Shown piece after piece: positions 24,018 to 33,193 of a stretch of 64,000 nt of DNA. Source of the DNA: CAYREX01 sp964423505 (lineage in GTDB: Bacteria; Fermentibacterota; Fermentibacteria; Fermentibacterales; JCC-6); the NCBI GenBank assembly GCA_964423505.1, contig CAYREX010000016.1, forward strand, positions 1-64,000, in the 5' to 3' direction. Below the pieces are notes generated by a model. That model worked only from the letters and a program-made list of their open reading frames with translations, made no database searches and was not told where the DNA came from. Position numbers and translations under genes: made by a program. The first letter of the stretch is position 1. Every line of letters begins with the position of its first letter.

Positions 24018-25868
24018 TCAGCGGTCGCCGAGCGCCTTTGCCACTCCTTCCTCCAGCTCCTCCAGCAGGAAGGGCTTGGCAAGGGCGGCCCGGAAGCCGA
24101 ATGACCGGGGGTCTGCGAGGACCGGGTCGGAGGAGTAGCCGCTGGCCACCATGACCCTGGCCTCCGGGTCCAACTCCAGGACCTTCCGGACCGCTTCCCG
24201 CCCGCCCATGCCCCCCGGTATCGTAAGATCCATGACGACCAGATCGAACCTCCGCCCCTCATCCAACGCGCTGCGATAGGCTGCGAGGGCGCTGCCTCCC
24301 TCCTCGACGGTCTCGACCTCGAATCCCAGGCGGCGGAGCATCTCCGAGGTTATCGCGCGCACCGTCTGCTCGTCGTCCATCACGAGGGCGCGGGCGACAC
24401 CGGCCGGCGACTTCTGGAGCCGTGCGGTCTCACCCGCCGGCTCCTCCTCCTCCTGCTCCCCACCAGCCGGGAGAAAGACCGCGAACGTGCATCCCTCGCC
24501 GGGAGTGGACTCGACGGCGATGTGGCCTCCGTGCCTTGCCACGATGCTGTGGACGACCGCCAGGCCGAGGCCGCTGCCGGAGCGCTTCGTCGTGAAGTAG
24601 GGGTCGAATATCCTCTCGATGACGTCTTCCGGTATCCCCGCTCCCTCGTCCCTGAGCTCCAGCTTCACGTAGTGGCCCGCGTGCAGGGCGTGGTGCTCCC
24701 CCTCCCCGAGGGCGAGGTTCCTGGCGCTCACGTGGAGGCAGCCCCCCGAGGGCATGGCCTGCTGGGCGTTGATGGTGAGGTTGGAGATGACCTGCTCGAG
24801 CTGCCCCCTGTCGGCGCATACCGGCCGAAGGTCCTCCGGCAGGTCCAGGACCGGGGCCACGCTGCTTCCGCTGAGGTTGAAGGCAACCGTATCACGGATG
24901 CAGTCCGGCAGGTCGAGGCTGACCATCACCGGGTTACCTCCCCTGGCGAAGGTCAGGAGCCTGTTCGTGAGCCTCCTCGCGGCCCGGAGGGCCTGGTGGG
25001 ACCGCTCGAGGGCCGCCCTGGAGGGATGCCCCTCCGGCAGGTCGCCGGCCGCCATCTCGATGTTGCCGAAGACACCCGTGAGCAGGTTGTTGAAGTCGTG
25101 CGCTATCCCGCCGGCAACCGTGCCGAGTCCCTCAAGCTTCTGCATCCTCTGGCGCTCCCGCTCGTTCCTCTTCTGCTCCGAGAGGTCCACGTCGATGCAG
25201 AACATCTCGCTCCCATACTTGGCGCTCTCTATCATCACGTGGCTGGAGTAGACCGGCACATCCTCTCCGGCGCTGTTGACCAGCACCAGCTCACCCGCCG
25301 GTATGGGCTCTCCCTCCTCGATCCACCTGCGGTGTCCCTCTACGACCGCCTCACGCATGGGCCCCGGGATTATCAGCTCCTCCAGCGGCCGCCCCATGGC
25401 CTCCTCACGTGAGTACCCGTAGAGCAGCTCGCTCGCCCTGTTCCAGAAGATGACCCTCCTGTTGCTGTCGTAGCCCTGGACCGGCACGCCCTCGGCGGCG
25501 TCGAAGATGGCGTGGAACCTGGCCTCGCTGGCCCTCGCCTCCTCCTCTGCCCTCCTCCTGCGTCCGGCCTCCTCCTCCGCCTCCCTCCTGAGCCTGTTGA
25601 GCCTCAAGAGCGCCTCGCCAGCCATCCACACGCCTGCGAGCATGAGCAGGGATATGAGCAGGGCGACCGACTCGGCCGCCGGGTCTACGCCTGCGGCGTC
25701 CGAGCCAAGCGCTTTGTACAGAGTGACGGCCCTGCGGACCGCCATCAGGAGCAGCGCCGCGGATATGAGCGCCCATGCACGAGCGCCGCTCGGTCGAACG
25801 AGTGTCAGCGCCTTCACGGCGGTGACGAGCTGTACGATCAGCGATACGGCGAGAATGGCCATCGGCAC
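24018..25868 (-). CDS. Hybrid sensor histidine kinase with PAS and C-terminal receiver
   Basis: Membrane sensor of 616 residues. Order: two or three membrane helices (1-85), a coiled coil (about 90-112), a PAS domain (about 113-225: HAIFDAAEGVPVQGYDSNRRVIFWN), HisKA-type box with GIAHDFNNLLTGVFGN (phospho-His after GIA), HATPase with DEGAGIPEDVI, GSGLGLAVVHSIV (about 350-465), and a receiver domain with VMDDEQ, phospho-Asp in VVMDLTIPGGMGG, and Lys in AKPF (about 490-610). The DFNNLL H-box marks the group whose receiver is often regulatory. No separate response regulator is next to it. Candidate promoter at 25965-25993. Confidence 0.93.
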   Translation of the reverse strand: MPMAILAVSLIVQLVTAVKALTLVRPSGARAWALISAALLLMAVRRAVTLYKALGSDAAGVDPAAESVALLISLLMLAGVWMAGEALLRLNRLRREAEEEAGRRRRAEEEARASEARFHAIFDAAEGVPVQGYDSNRRVIFWNRASELLYGYSREEAMGRPLEELIIPGPMREAVVEGHRRWIEEGEPIPAGELVLVNSAGEDVPVYSSHVMIESAKYGSEMFCIDVDLSEQKRNERERQRMQKLEGLGTVAGGIAHDFNNLLTGVFGNIEMAAGDLPEGHPSRAALERSHQALRAARRLTNRLLTFARGGNPVMVSLDLPDCIRDTVAFNLSGSSVAPVLDLPEDLRPVCADRGQLEQVISNLTINAQQAMPSGGCLHVSARNLALGEGEHHALHAGHYVKLELRDEGAGIPEDVIERIFDPYFTTKRSGSGLGLAVVHSIVARHGGHIAVESTPGEGCTFAVFLPAGGEQEEEEPAGETARLQKSPAGVARALVMDDEQTVRAITSEMLRRLGFEVETVEEGGSALAAYRSALDEGRRFDLVVMDLTIPGGMGGREAVRKVLELDPEARVMVASGYSSDPVLADPRSFGFRAALAKPFLLEELEEGVAKALGDR

Positions 25869-25934
25869 CGTCAGACCTGACCCCTCAGGCTTTCCGCCGG
25901 GCGCTAGGGTCCCGGCCGGCCCGTCCGTAACGGC

Positions 25935-25959
25935 AGGGACGGTTCCTTCTTCCGTCCCT
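25935..25959. repeat. Inverted repeat near the kinase promoter
   Basis: AGGGACGG and CCGTCCCT, eight bases each, separated by nine bases. It begins just past the -10 of the candidate promoter, so it could be an operator or a leader hairpin. Confidence 0.6.
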
Positions 25960-25964
25960 TTGCT

Positions 25965-25993
25965 ATCATGTTTAAATCGCCGTCAGAGAGCAA
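25965..25993 (-). promoter_or_regulatory. Possible sigma-70 promoter of the sensor kinase
   Basis: On the minus strand TTGCTC (25993-25988) and CATGAT (25970-25965) are 17 bases apart, in an A+T-rich patch. Moderate match to consensus. Confidence 0.35.
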
Positions 25994-26245
25994 ATCACCG
26001 GATGCTGGACGGCGGTAGGAGGCTGCTGCCGGGAGAAGGCCCCGCAATCGGTGGTATCGGCCTCACCGCTGCCTCTCCCACGGCATCACGCAGGGCTCCT
26101 TGAGGAGCGGGTAAGCAAGGATTGAGGGCCCCTCGATACCGGAGCGCGCCAGGAACCGGACCAGCCCTTCCAGAGCCCCCCGTTCATGCTGTGTTGAAGA
26201 GGAGAGCCGTGAGCAGTGGCTCCCGCAGCTTCCAGTCAGGGGCCG

Positions 26246-26596
26246 TCATCCGTTCGCTGGAACGAAGACGGTCCTGCGGACGGGTCTGGGCGCCTTCACT
26301 ACCATGAAGCGCAGAACGTCGTCGCTCTCGTTGTACCAGCAGTGGACGATGTCCCGCGGGCTCTCCACGAGAGTACCCGCACCCACCTCCCGCCGCTCCT
26401 CCCCTATCTCGACCTCGCCGGTCCCCTCGAGGACGTAGAAGGCAACGTCCACCGGGGTGATGTGCCGGCGGAGCGACTGTCCCGGGGAGAGGGTTATGAC
26501 GGTTATCATGGCGTCCGGTGTGTTGTAGAGGTTCCGGGCGTCCACACCGTGGGCGTTGTCCATGACGCCCGTCTCATCCAGGTTCCTTGTGATCAT
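26246..26596 (-). CDS. Cupin-domain protein
   Basis: Single-domain cupin of 116 residues. Seen: motif 1 as GQSLRRHITPVDVAFYVLEGTGEVEIG and motif 2 as LVESPRDIVHCWYNESDD, giving likely metal ligands His in RRHI and His in DIVHC. Several residues of canonical motif 1 (the second His, the Glu) are replaced, so metal binding is not certain. The gene starts inside the end of the hydrolase gene (23-base overlap). Substrate unknown. Confidence 0.8.
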   Translation of the reverse strand: MITRNLDETGVMDNAHGVDARNLYNTPDAMITVITLSPGQSLRRHITPVDVAFYVLEGTGEVEIGEERREVGAGTLVESPRDIVHCWYNESDDVLRFMVVKAPRPVRRTVFVPANG

Positions 26597-27605
26597 CCTT
26601 GCCTTCCTTCCTTTCCTTTCGCAAGTCGGCTTCCCTCCCGGCGGGGAGGACGTCATCAGCGAACCCCGTCAGCTCCGCCGCGTAGTCCGCGGGCCTGTGC
26701 AGGTGGATCAGGTGCTTCGAGCGCATTCGCCTGTACCTGACGGCCGGGAGCAGGCGCCGCATCCGCTCCACGTCACGGTCGTCCGCCGCCCCTGCCAGAA
26801 GGCCCTCCCCCCTGGTTCGGAACCAGTCCGCGTGCAGGTACATCGCCTGGCACCTGACGAGCGAGAGCGCCTCCGAGTGGTCCAGTCCCCGGCATGCGCT
26901 GCCGTCAAGGAAGGCCCTGCTGAACTCCGGGTCGTACGATGTGAGCGAGCGCACCATGATGCGCATTGCCGGAGGCAGAAGGGGGAGGTCCACAGGCTGC
27001 CCCGGCCTTCTCGCGGCACGGGGCCAGCCGAGTGGCGCCATGAGCCACCTCGGGACCGAGTGGACCCTGCCGCTGCGCCTGGAGGGCATCCCAACCGACG
27101 CAAGGAAGCCCGGGAGGTCCCTGACGGGCCCGGTCAGGCACTCGACCGCGCGGCCGAACACCCGGTAGACGTAGCAGTCCTCCCGCAGCCTCGGCCACTC
27201 CGCGCTGAACAGCGGCGCGTCCTCCATGACGAGAGCGGATACGAGCTCCGGACGGTTGGCGGCTAGCCAGAGGGCGATCAGACCGCCAGAGGAGCTTCCG
27301 GAGACGAGGGCGGGGCCTCCCGCCCTCTCCTCCAGGAGAGCGGCGGCGTCAGAGCCCATTGCGTCGAAGTCGTACCGCCCGGGGGTCCACGTGGAGCCCC
27401 CGTGTCCCCTCACGTCCATCGCCATTACGTGGAAGCGGCCGGTGAGCAGCGGCAGGACCCTCGAGTAGGTATCATGGCTCATCCCCTGGCCCGGGATGAG
27501 CAGGAGCGGGGGACCGCCCGGAGGGCCCTCCGCGTAGCGGATGGTCACCTCGCCGATATCGAGGTCCCGTTCCACCGGGGCGTACGCGCCGGGCCGGCGG
27601 CTCAT
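26574..27605 (-). CDS. Alpha/beta hydrolase
   Basis: Hydrolase of 343 residues. Seen: the first strand with LLLIPGQGMSHDTYSRVLPLL (oxyanion region), MAMDVRGHGGST, the nucleophile elbow GSSSGGL, and a late His in KHLIHLHRP. Family members act on many esters and amides, so substrate cannot be given. The ATG at 27605 overlaps the kinase-like stop by four bases (ATGA). Confidence 0.85.
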   Translation of the reverse strand: MSRRPGAYAPVERDLDIGEVTIRYAEGPPGGPPLLLIPGQGMSHDTYSRVLPLLTGRFHVMAMDVRGHGGSTWTPGRYDFDAMGSDAAALLEERAGGPALVSGSSSGGLIALWLAANRPELVSALVMEDAPLFSAEWPRLREDCYVYRVFGRAVECLTGPVRDLPGFLASVGMPSRRSGRVHSVPRWLMAPLGWPRAARRPGQPVDLPLLPPAMRIMVRSLTSYDPEFSRAFLDGSACRGLDHSEALSLVRCQAMYLHADWFRTRGEGLLAGAADDRDVERMRRLLPAVRYRRMRSKHLIHLHRPADYAAELTGFADDVLPAGREADLRKERKEGKDDHKEPG

Positions 27606-28300
27606 CCCGACCTCGGCGCCCGGTCGGCCAGCCGGCCGCGGAGCGCCAGCCCCGGCGACCCCGGGTCGTCGTTTTGGAGGAGGGCGTCCGCGGACTCTGC
27701 CGGGCACCTGTCAAGGAGATAGAGCATCTGACCGGGGATGTAGCGCCTCCCGTAGACTTCCCGGACCTCCTCCTCCGTCTCCCCGATGAGACCCGTGTCC
27801 CTGGCCGCCGCCCTGCGCAGCACCTCGTCGAAGCCGACATGGACGAAGACGGTCAGGTCCCAGTGCGGAGCCAGCTCCCGGCGCTGCAGGAACACGCCGT
27901 CGAAGAGCAGCAGCGCTTCTGGCCGCACCCGGACCGGCGGAGGGTCTGCAGGCTCGTTCGCCGAGTGGTCGAACGAGGCTGTCCTGCAGCGCCTGTCGCC
28001 ACCGGGCCCGAGCGGCAGGAGGAGGCGCTCGAGAATGGCTTCGGTATCGAAGGAGTCGCAATAGTAGCCGACGGGGGAGAGCCTGCCCCGACGGTGTCTG
28101 GTCTCACGCGGGTTGTGGAACCGGTCCACGGAGGCGCGGAGCACCTCCCGCCCCAGCGAGCGCAGACGCCCGGCGAGCTCGTCAGCCAGGACCGTCTTGC
28201 CCGCGCAGTCTACGCCGTCTACCCCCACCCGCAGCGGACGGTCAGCATGAATGGCGGCCATCGCGCCGGCAAGGGCATCGAGTGCTTCCCCCCTGGTCAT
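27602..28300 (-). CDS. Uridine-kinase-like P-loop protein
   Basis: P-loop NTPase of 232 residues of the uridine kinase/phosphoribulokinase group. Seen: Walker A GVDGVDCAGKT near residues 26-36, ASVDRFHNPRETRHRRG and SPVGYYCDSFD typical of these proteins, and FDGVFLQRRELAPHWDLTVFVHV. Often annotated uridine kinase, but the substrate is not proven. Couples to the hydrolase gene. Confidence 0.8.
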   Translation of the reverse strand: MTRGEALDALAGAMAAIHADRPLRVGVDGVDCAGKTVLADELAGRLRSLGREVLRASVDRFHNPRETRHRRGRLSPVGYYCDSFDTEAILERLLLPLGPGGDRRCRTASFDHSANEPADPPPVRVRPEALLLFDGVFLQRRELAPHWDLTVFVHVGFDEVLRRAAARDTGLIGETEEEVREVYGRRYIPGQMLYLLDRCPAESADALLQNDDPGSPGLALRGRLADRAPRSG

Positions 28301-28330
28301 CCGGCCCGATGGAGAGAACGCATCGGACTA

Positions 28331-28738
28331 TCAGCGGCCTCCACAGGGGTCGCCTTCCCCGCCGGAGCGACGGTCCTCGGTTATCCAGGCTTCCGCCCTC
28401 TCCGGGTCGGTGTCGACACGTACGATGAGGCCGCGGTTGCCGGCGACGGTCTCCCACAGCCTCCCCTCCTCCAGGCAGTCCCGGCTGCAGACTATCGCCA
28501 CGCGGCATACCCGGGGAACATGCTCCACGAGCCTCTCGGCAGCCTCGATGGTACCTCCGGTGCCCAGGGAGTAGGCTACCTCGCGCTCGTCGCAGAGCAC
28601 CCTGGTGCAGCCGGACTTCGCCGCAGCCCTTATGACAGACCTGCCGTAGTCCAGCACCTGCTCGGTGCTCTCGTCCGTCCCCTCCGCCTTCACGAAGAGG
28701 ATGCCGTCATGTACCTCGGACTCGAACCCTATGGCCAT
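28331..28738 (-). CDS. SpoIIAA/STAS-like protein
   Basis: Protein of 135 residues resembling the SpoIIAA-like domain found in many bacteria (no anti-sigma partner here). Seen: alternating strands and helices with DGILFVKAEGTDESTEQVLDYG, CTRVLCDEREVAYSLGTG and RVAIVCSRDCLEEGRLWETVAGNRGL. Function unknown. Same direction as, and about 30 bases before, the uridine-kinase-like gene. Confidence 0.65.
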   Translation of the reverse strand: MAIGFESEVHDGILFVKAEGTDESTEQVLDYGRSVIRAAAKSGCTRVLCDEREVAYSLGTGGTIEAAERLVEHVPRVCRVAIVCSRDCLEEGRLWETVAGNRGLIVRVDTDPERAEAWITEDRRSGGEGDPCGGR

Positions 28739-28873
28739 TGGCCCCCCTCAGGACGAATGCGGCCGGCCACTTGCAGTGTATGCAACCGCCCGTTTTCCGC
28801 AAGAGCGCTCAGAGACTTCTCTGCAGTGGGGTCGAAGCTCCGTCACGGTTCGGAGAGGAAGGATGAAGGCCGC

Positions 28874-29386
28874 TCAGTCACCGCCCAGAGGCTTCCCGTA
28901 CCTGACCACGGTAAGCTGCCGCCCGAGGTCGAGCTCCTTGACGCCGCCGTCCAGCCTGAAGCCCATGGCCTCGTAGAAGCTCCTGGCCCGGTCGTTGGCC
29001 TCGAGCACCCAGAGGACCGCCCGGTTGCATCCACGGGAGCGCAGGACCGACTCGCCGTAACTGCAAAGGTACCGGCCTATGCCCTTCCGCCAGTGCCCCG
29101 GGGCGAGGTAGATGCCCCATATCTCTCCCGTGGTGTCCGGGTCGAGGTCGGTGTCGCGGCAGGCACCTACGGTGAGGAAGCCGACGAGCTCTCCCTCCGA
29201 CTCGGCCAGGTAGGTCTCCTCCATGCCGGACTCGATGGACTTGCGGAAGCTGGCCGCACGCCTCTCGCAGTCCAGGCTTGCGAGCCTCTCCTCCGGGAGA
29301 AGACCTGCATAGGCGTGCCGCCACGAGTCCACGTGCACCCGGGCCAGAGCAGTGGCGTCCTCCGCGGTCGCTCGGCGTACGTCCAT
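28874..29386 (-). CDS. GNAT-family N-acetyltransferase
   Basis: Acetyl-CoA-dependent acetyltransferase of 170 residues. Seen: N-terminal IRRATxED-like VRRATAEDATALARVHVDSWRHAY, the acetyl-CoA loop with EIWGIYLAPGHWRKGIGRYL (the Q/RxxGxG/A motif as RKGIGR), and the late VLEANDRARSFYEAMGFRLDG. Substrate cannot be predicted. ATG at 29386; upstream frame looks non-coding. Followed by 135 bases without a gene. Confidence 0.9.
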   Translation of the reverse strand: MDVRRATAEDATALARVHVDSWRHAYAGLLPEERLASLDCERRAASFRKSIESGMEETYLAESEGELVGFLTVGACRDTDLDPDTTGEIWGIYLAPGHWRKGIGRYLCSYGESVLRSRGCNRAVLWVLEANDRARSFYEAMGFRLDGGVKELDLGRQLTVVRYGKPLGGD

Positions 29387-29605
29387 CCGTCCCCCTCGGC
29401 GCAGCTCGGGACAGGGGCTGAGTCCCTCTGCCCAGCTCGGCAATGGATGAGCTATGAATAGCAAAGCGCGGGGTCCGGGGGAATCCCCGCCGGAAGCGTC
29501 CACCAGCTCCACCCGACCTTCAGGCGGACCGTACGGGTAACCCGGATCCCCTCTGTGGTCCACCCCGGTCAGCGAAGCCTCTCACTGTAGATTCCATCGC
29601 GGCCG

Positions 29606-30535
29606 CTACCACTCGGAGTCGTCGTAGAACTCCACCCAGACGTCCTCGGTACCCGTCCTTATCCTCCGGACCTCTGCAGGGTCAAGCCGCCTCTTCCAGT
29701 TCTCTACGTTTGCCCTGCTGTCCCTCCTGAACTCGTCGCCCGGACGCTGCTCCGCCGGATTGTGGGAGCCGGAGCTCTCCAGGATGCCCTCCCTGACGTC
29801 CCGGGTGAACTCCAGGCCAAGCTCGTCGAAGAGGCTCTCGAACTCCCCAAGCGGGTCGACGGAGAGGTCCTCGTGCCTCACGTAGAGCCACTCCGGATGC
29901 TCGCGGGCGTACAGCCCGACGGTGCCGTATATGCACCTCCAGAGCAGGATGGCCTGTTCCATGATGCTCCTCTTCACCTCCGCCTGCTCCCGTATCTCCT
30001 CCTCGAAGCGCCCCAGGTACCTCTCCATCAGCAGCGGCTGGTCCAGGAAGTTCGAGAAGTCGAAGCCCCAGCCCTTTATCTTCAGGCTGGAGCAGAAGGC
30101 CGCCGGATGCCTCACCAGCACGAGCACCCTCATGCCGTAGGTACTGCACAGCCATTCGGCCGAGAAGAAAGCTATCGGGTCCTTGACTATGGGGACCCTC
30201 CCTGCGAGCCTGTGGAGGAGCATCCTCCAGCAGTCCCTCAGTGCCCTGGCAACGTCTCTCGGGGAAGACGAATGGAGGAGGTTCCGGAGCAGCGGGTAGC
30301 GGAAGCGGATGACCCTGTCAATCGCTTCACGGTACTCCTCCCCGTTCTCCTCGCAGACGCACTGGAACCAGTGGTCGAGCGGGCTCTCGTAGTAGGGAAA
30401 CCCCTCCTCCACGTTGAAAGGCTCCTGTATGTACCCGGTGTTCGGCGCCAGGGCCAGGTTCCGACCCGCCCAGGTCGTCCCGGACCTGTGCGATCCCGTT
30501 ACCAGTATCGGCCTTCTCCCGCTCTTCCCGCTCAC
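29606..30535 (-). CDS. Sulfotransferase-family protein
   Basis: Protein of 309 residues. It begins with PILVTGSHRSGTTWAGRNL, the PAPS-binding P-loop-like motif of sulfotransferases, and has VLVLVRHPAAFCSSLKIKGW, the 3'-phosphate-binding segment. Acceptor is probably a carbohydrate or cell-surface polymer, as in other bacterial members. Start is a GTG with GGAGGG upstream. The 177 bases upstream hold no gene I can support. Confidence 0.88.
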   Translation of the reverse strand: MSGKSGRRPILVTGSHRSGTTWAGRNLALAPNTGYIQEPFNVEEGFPYYESPLDHWFQCVCEENGEEYREAIDRVIRFRYPLLRNLLHSSSPRDVARALRDCWRMLLHRLAGRVPIVKDPIAFFSAEWLCSTYGMRVLVLVRHPAAFCSSLKIKGWGFDFSNFLDQPLLMERYLGRFEEEIREQAEVKRSIMEQAILLWRCIYGTVGLYAREHPEWLYVRHEDLSVDPLGEFESLFDELGLEFTRDVREGILESSGSHNPAEQRPGDEFRRDSRANVENWKRRLDPAEVRRIRTGTEDVWVEFYDDSEW

Positions 30536-30712
30536 GAGACCCTCCCCCGGTCGGATCGCTCTCCGTCATCGCGGTCCGCAGCCGGACCCGGTCCGCCTGG
30601 TCGGGCAGGTACTCCGCAGCAAGCCAGGGTGCAGTACCCCGACCAGAGCCACGGGCGCTTCGAGCCTGTCATCGTCCTGTGCCCGGAGCCGGTGCATGCA
30701 CGCTGAGCGCGG

Positions 30713-31258
30713 TCATACGCCATCGTCCATCCCCGGGGGCGCATTCCTGGATGATCCATCTCCGGAGGCCGGAGTCAATCCGGCGAAGGCCTCCACCGGG
30801 AACGCGTATCCCAGCCGGCCCATGGGCGTCCGGTTGAGACGGAAGGACGACTCGTACGGAGAGAGTCCATCCTCCGTCAGGAACAGCCTGGCCAGGTAGA
30901 CAAGCTCGTTCATCGAGCCGGTCACGGACCGATTGAGGGCTTTCGCGAGCAAGACCCCTGCAGACGATGGCGCAACGAGCCGGTCGAAATGGAAGCGGAA
31001 GCCGTCCTCCCGCATCACCTTCCCGAGCCCTGCGAGGAGGCATCGGACCAGGGCGACGTCACTTGTTGTGCCCTTGCCGCTGACAACTGCGGAGTAGAGC
31101 GAAGCGGTGTTGGTGACCAGGATGAACTGCCTCCGTTGAGCCACGAACAGGTGCGCCGACCAGTCGGCGAACGGATTCATGTCCAGCGGCAGCGCCTCGA
31201 GATCTCCCGGTGCCACCTTAACTTTTCCCGCGAGCTTCGCCGAGAGTCTCAGTATCAT
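30713..31258 (-). CDS. DUF6933-like protein
   Basis: Protein of 181 residues matching DUF6933, of unknown function: MILRLSAKLAGKVKV, NPFADWSAHLFVAQRRQFIL and VTNTASLYSAVVSGKG are its signature. Likely cytoplasmic and alpha/beta. Start ATG 31258 with GGGGAAG upstream; 28 bases after the stop of the neighbouring secreted protein. Confidence 0.75.
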   Translation of the reverse strand: MILRLSAKLAGKVKVAPGDLEALPLDMNPFADWSAHLFVAQRRQFILVTNTASLYSAVVSGKGTTSDVALVRCLLAGLGKVMREDGFRFHFDRLVAPSSAGVLLAKALNRSVTGSMNELVYLARLFLTEDGLSPYESSFRLNRTPMGRLGYAFPVEAFAGLTPASGDGSSRNAPPGMDDGV

Positions 31259-31285
31259 CCGTCTTCCCCTGCCCATGCCGCGAGG

Positions 31286-32416
31286 TCAGCCGGCATCATC
31301 CGCTCCTCCCGCTGAGCGGCCCCTGTCCCGGCCGGTCTCGACACGGACGACCGGCTCGATGAGGGTGAAGCTACGTCCCTGCTCCGGTTCCTGCTCCGCG
31401 GAGATGAGATGGGTGATGCGACCATCCACGATTATCAGTCTGGGCCGGGCGCGCGCTGAACTGGTCGTCGTCCCGTCGGAGTAGCGAACAGTGGTACCCG
31501 CGGCTTCACCCGTGTACGTCCAGTTGACCCCGTCCTCTGAGAATGCGTGCCCCAGTGCGTCGTGGAACTCCCTTCCTTCCGGTACGACCATGTCGTGGAA
31601 CAGCGAGTGGTAGGTTTCCGTCTCCCGGTCGTACCAGACGAACATGTCCTCCAGCCCTTCGGGAGTGTGCCCGTCGTACGGCGGGCCGAAGACGGACTCC
31701 TCCTCCTCCTGCCACTCGTAGGTATCGGGGTCCAGGTAGTCCGATGCCCTGACCCAGTGTACCTGCGACGCTCCCGGCCATGTCCGCCAGAGGCCCACGA
31801 GCGAGCCGTCCTCATGGACCACGGCGGAGAAGTTGGCGTCGATGCCGTCGAGCAGCGCGCGCGGCTCCAGCAGGACGATCGGCTCGGACCAGGGACCGCA
31901 GGGGGTGTCCGCCGTCACGAGGACCGTCGCCTCAGTCGATGCGCCGAGGTCGACCTCCCGCTGCGGCCTCCCGTCTTCATCCAGCGTGACCGGCGGGCCG
32001 TACTCCGATAGCCCGAGCTCCCCCTCCACGACGCCCGCGGTGAGGAAAGCCACCCAGATACCTCCCGGCCCTCTCCTCACGTCTGCGGCGTGAGCGAATA
32101 CCGGAAACGCTTCCGCCACGAAGGCGTACGGTCCCTCCGGTTCCCTGGAGGTGGCATGGACCACGTACGAGTTTACAGGCCAGTACTCTATGCCTGCGTC
32201 GCAGGCCATGACGGAGACCCACATGTGGTAGAGACCGTCGTCGTCCCGCAGGACCGATGCCCCCCAGGAGTCGCCCCAGGGGGCACCGTCAGAGGCCGTC
32301 GGCCGGAACCCGGTTTCCCGCTCCGCCTCACCGAGTACGAGCCTCCAGGAATCACCGTACGCCGGAGTGGAGCCGGCGAGTACGAAACAGAGTATGACGG
32401 CATGTATTCGATTCAT
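31286..32416 (-). CDS. Secreted GH43-like five-bladed propeller protein
   Basis: Protein of 376 residues with a signal peptide (to about residue 21). The body shows repeated propeller strands of the GH43/arabinanase type: GASVLRDDDGLYHMWVSVM, GPYAFVAEAFPVFAHAADVRR, WSEPIVLL, and HAFSEDGVNWTYTG. Active-site Asp and Glu are plausible but not certain. May act on extracellular polysaccharide. Strand and spacing put it between DUF116 and DUF6933 genes. Confidence 0.6.
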   Translation of the reverse strand: MNRIHAVILCFVLAGSTPAYGDSWRLVLGEAERETGFRPTASDGAPWGDSWGASVLRDDDGLYHMWVSVMACDAGIEYWPVNSYVVHATSREPEGPYAFVAEAFPVFAHAADVRRGPGGIWVAFLTAGVVEGELGLSEYGPPVTLDEDGRPQREVDLGASTEATVLVTADTPCGPWSEPIVLLEPRALLDGIDANFSAVVHEDGSLVGLWRTWPGASQVHWVRASDYLDPDTYEWQEEEESVFGPPYDGHTPEGLEDMFVWYDRETETYHSLFHDMVVPEGREFHDALGHAFSEDGVNWTYTGEAAGTTVRYSDGTTTSSARARPRLIIVDGRITHLISAEQEPEQGRSFTLIEPVVRVETGRDRGRSAGGADDAG

Positions 32417-32449
32417 GTCTCTCCGGCGAGCGCTCTGCGTTGCGGGCGG

Positions 32450-33193
32450 TCAGTACCGGCCCTCCTGCTCTGCCATGGTCCCTCTCGGCCCGAGCTTGCC
32501 CCTGATGGCATCCTCCACCCTGCTCACGTCCACCCAGGTATCTATGCAGGCGCCGTGACGCCACTCGTTCAGGATGCCTACGGTCTCGACAGGATGGACG
32601 TCCAGGATGCCCAGGGAGAGGTCTACCGGACAGGCCACGGCTATGATGAGCTTCGGTTTCCTCTCCCTTACCACCTTGCGGGCGGAGGTGCCGCCGGTGG
32701 CAATCGCGACCGGGATGCCGAAGCGGTCGGCGAGGTCCAGGAGGGGGCCTACCGGGCAGTTGCCGCACCTTGTGCAGGCGCCTGTGTCGAAGGTCAGCCT
32801 GTGGGGGCAGGTGTGGACCTGCAGGCAGTGGGGAAGCAGAATGAGAGTCTCATCGGGCGCGTAGCTCTCCCCTGCGGCACTGGCGCGCCTGTTGTTCACC
32901 GCTATGACCATGCGCTCCGGGGCGTGCTGCTGTATGCCCAGCGGCTTCTGGAAGAGCTTGAGCGTCCAGAAGGCGAGCCTGGTGAAGGCATGCGCGCCCG
33001 GCATGCCGGCACCGGCGGCCATCGCGGCAGTCTGCAGCAGCGCGAGCGGTAACGTCGTGATGATGACGGTCGGCAACGCGGGGAGCCCGAGGGCGATACA
33101 GGCGAGGAGGGCGATGATGCAGAGTGGTATGGCGGCCAGCGCCATACCGAGATGGAGGAGCGGTGCCCCCCCCCTATCGGCCAAGCGTCTCAC
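32450..33193 (-). CDS. DUF116 family membrane protein with Cys cluster
   Basis: Protein of 247 residues matching DUF116. Two or three N-terminal membrane helices (about 10-70) precede a cytoplasmic part with a cysteine cluster: LLPHCLQVHTCPHRL, GACTRCGNCPVG and VACPVDLS, which could bind an Fe-S cluster. DUF116 is often encoded beside fmt, as here: the start overlaps the fmt stop by about 20 bases. Function unknown; a role in cofactor or formyl metabolism is a guess. GTG start. Confidence 0.85.
   Translation of the reverse strand: MRRLADRGGAPLLHLGMALAAIPLCIIALLACIALGLPALPTVIITTLPLALLQTAAMAAGAGMPGAHAFTRLAFWTLKLFQKPLGIQQHAPERMVIAVNNRRASAAGESYAPDETLILLPHCLQVHTCPHRLTFDTGACTRCGNCPVGPLLDLADRFGIPVAIATGGTSARKVVRERKPKLIIAVACPVDLSLGILDVHPVETVGILNEWRHGACIDTWVDVSRVEDAIRGKLGPRGTMAEQEGRY

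Larger units (their letters stand above)
25869..26245. other. 377-base intergenic region upstream of the sensor kinase
   Basis: Lies between the cupin gene and the kinase gene, both leftward. It holds a candidate promoter (25965-25993) and an inverted repeat (25935-25959). No supportable coding frame; the remainder shows nothing I can name. Confidence 0.5.

Noticed and set aside
25935..25959. Terminator hairpin
   Set aside because: A T-rich tail is present only on the plus strand, where no gene precedes it; both flanking genes are leftward.
30532..30759. Small leftward frame before the sulfotransferase
   Set aside because: No ribosome site, biased composition, overlaps both neighbours.
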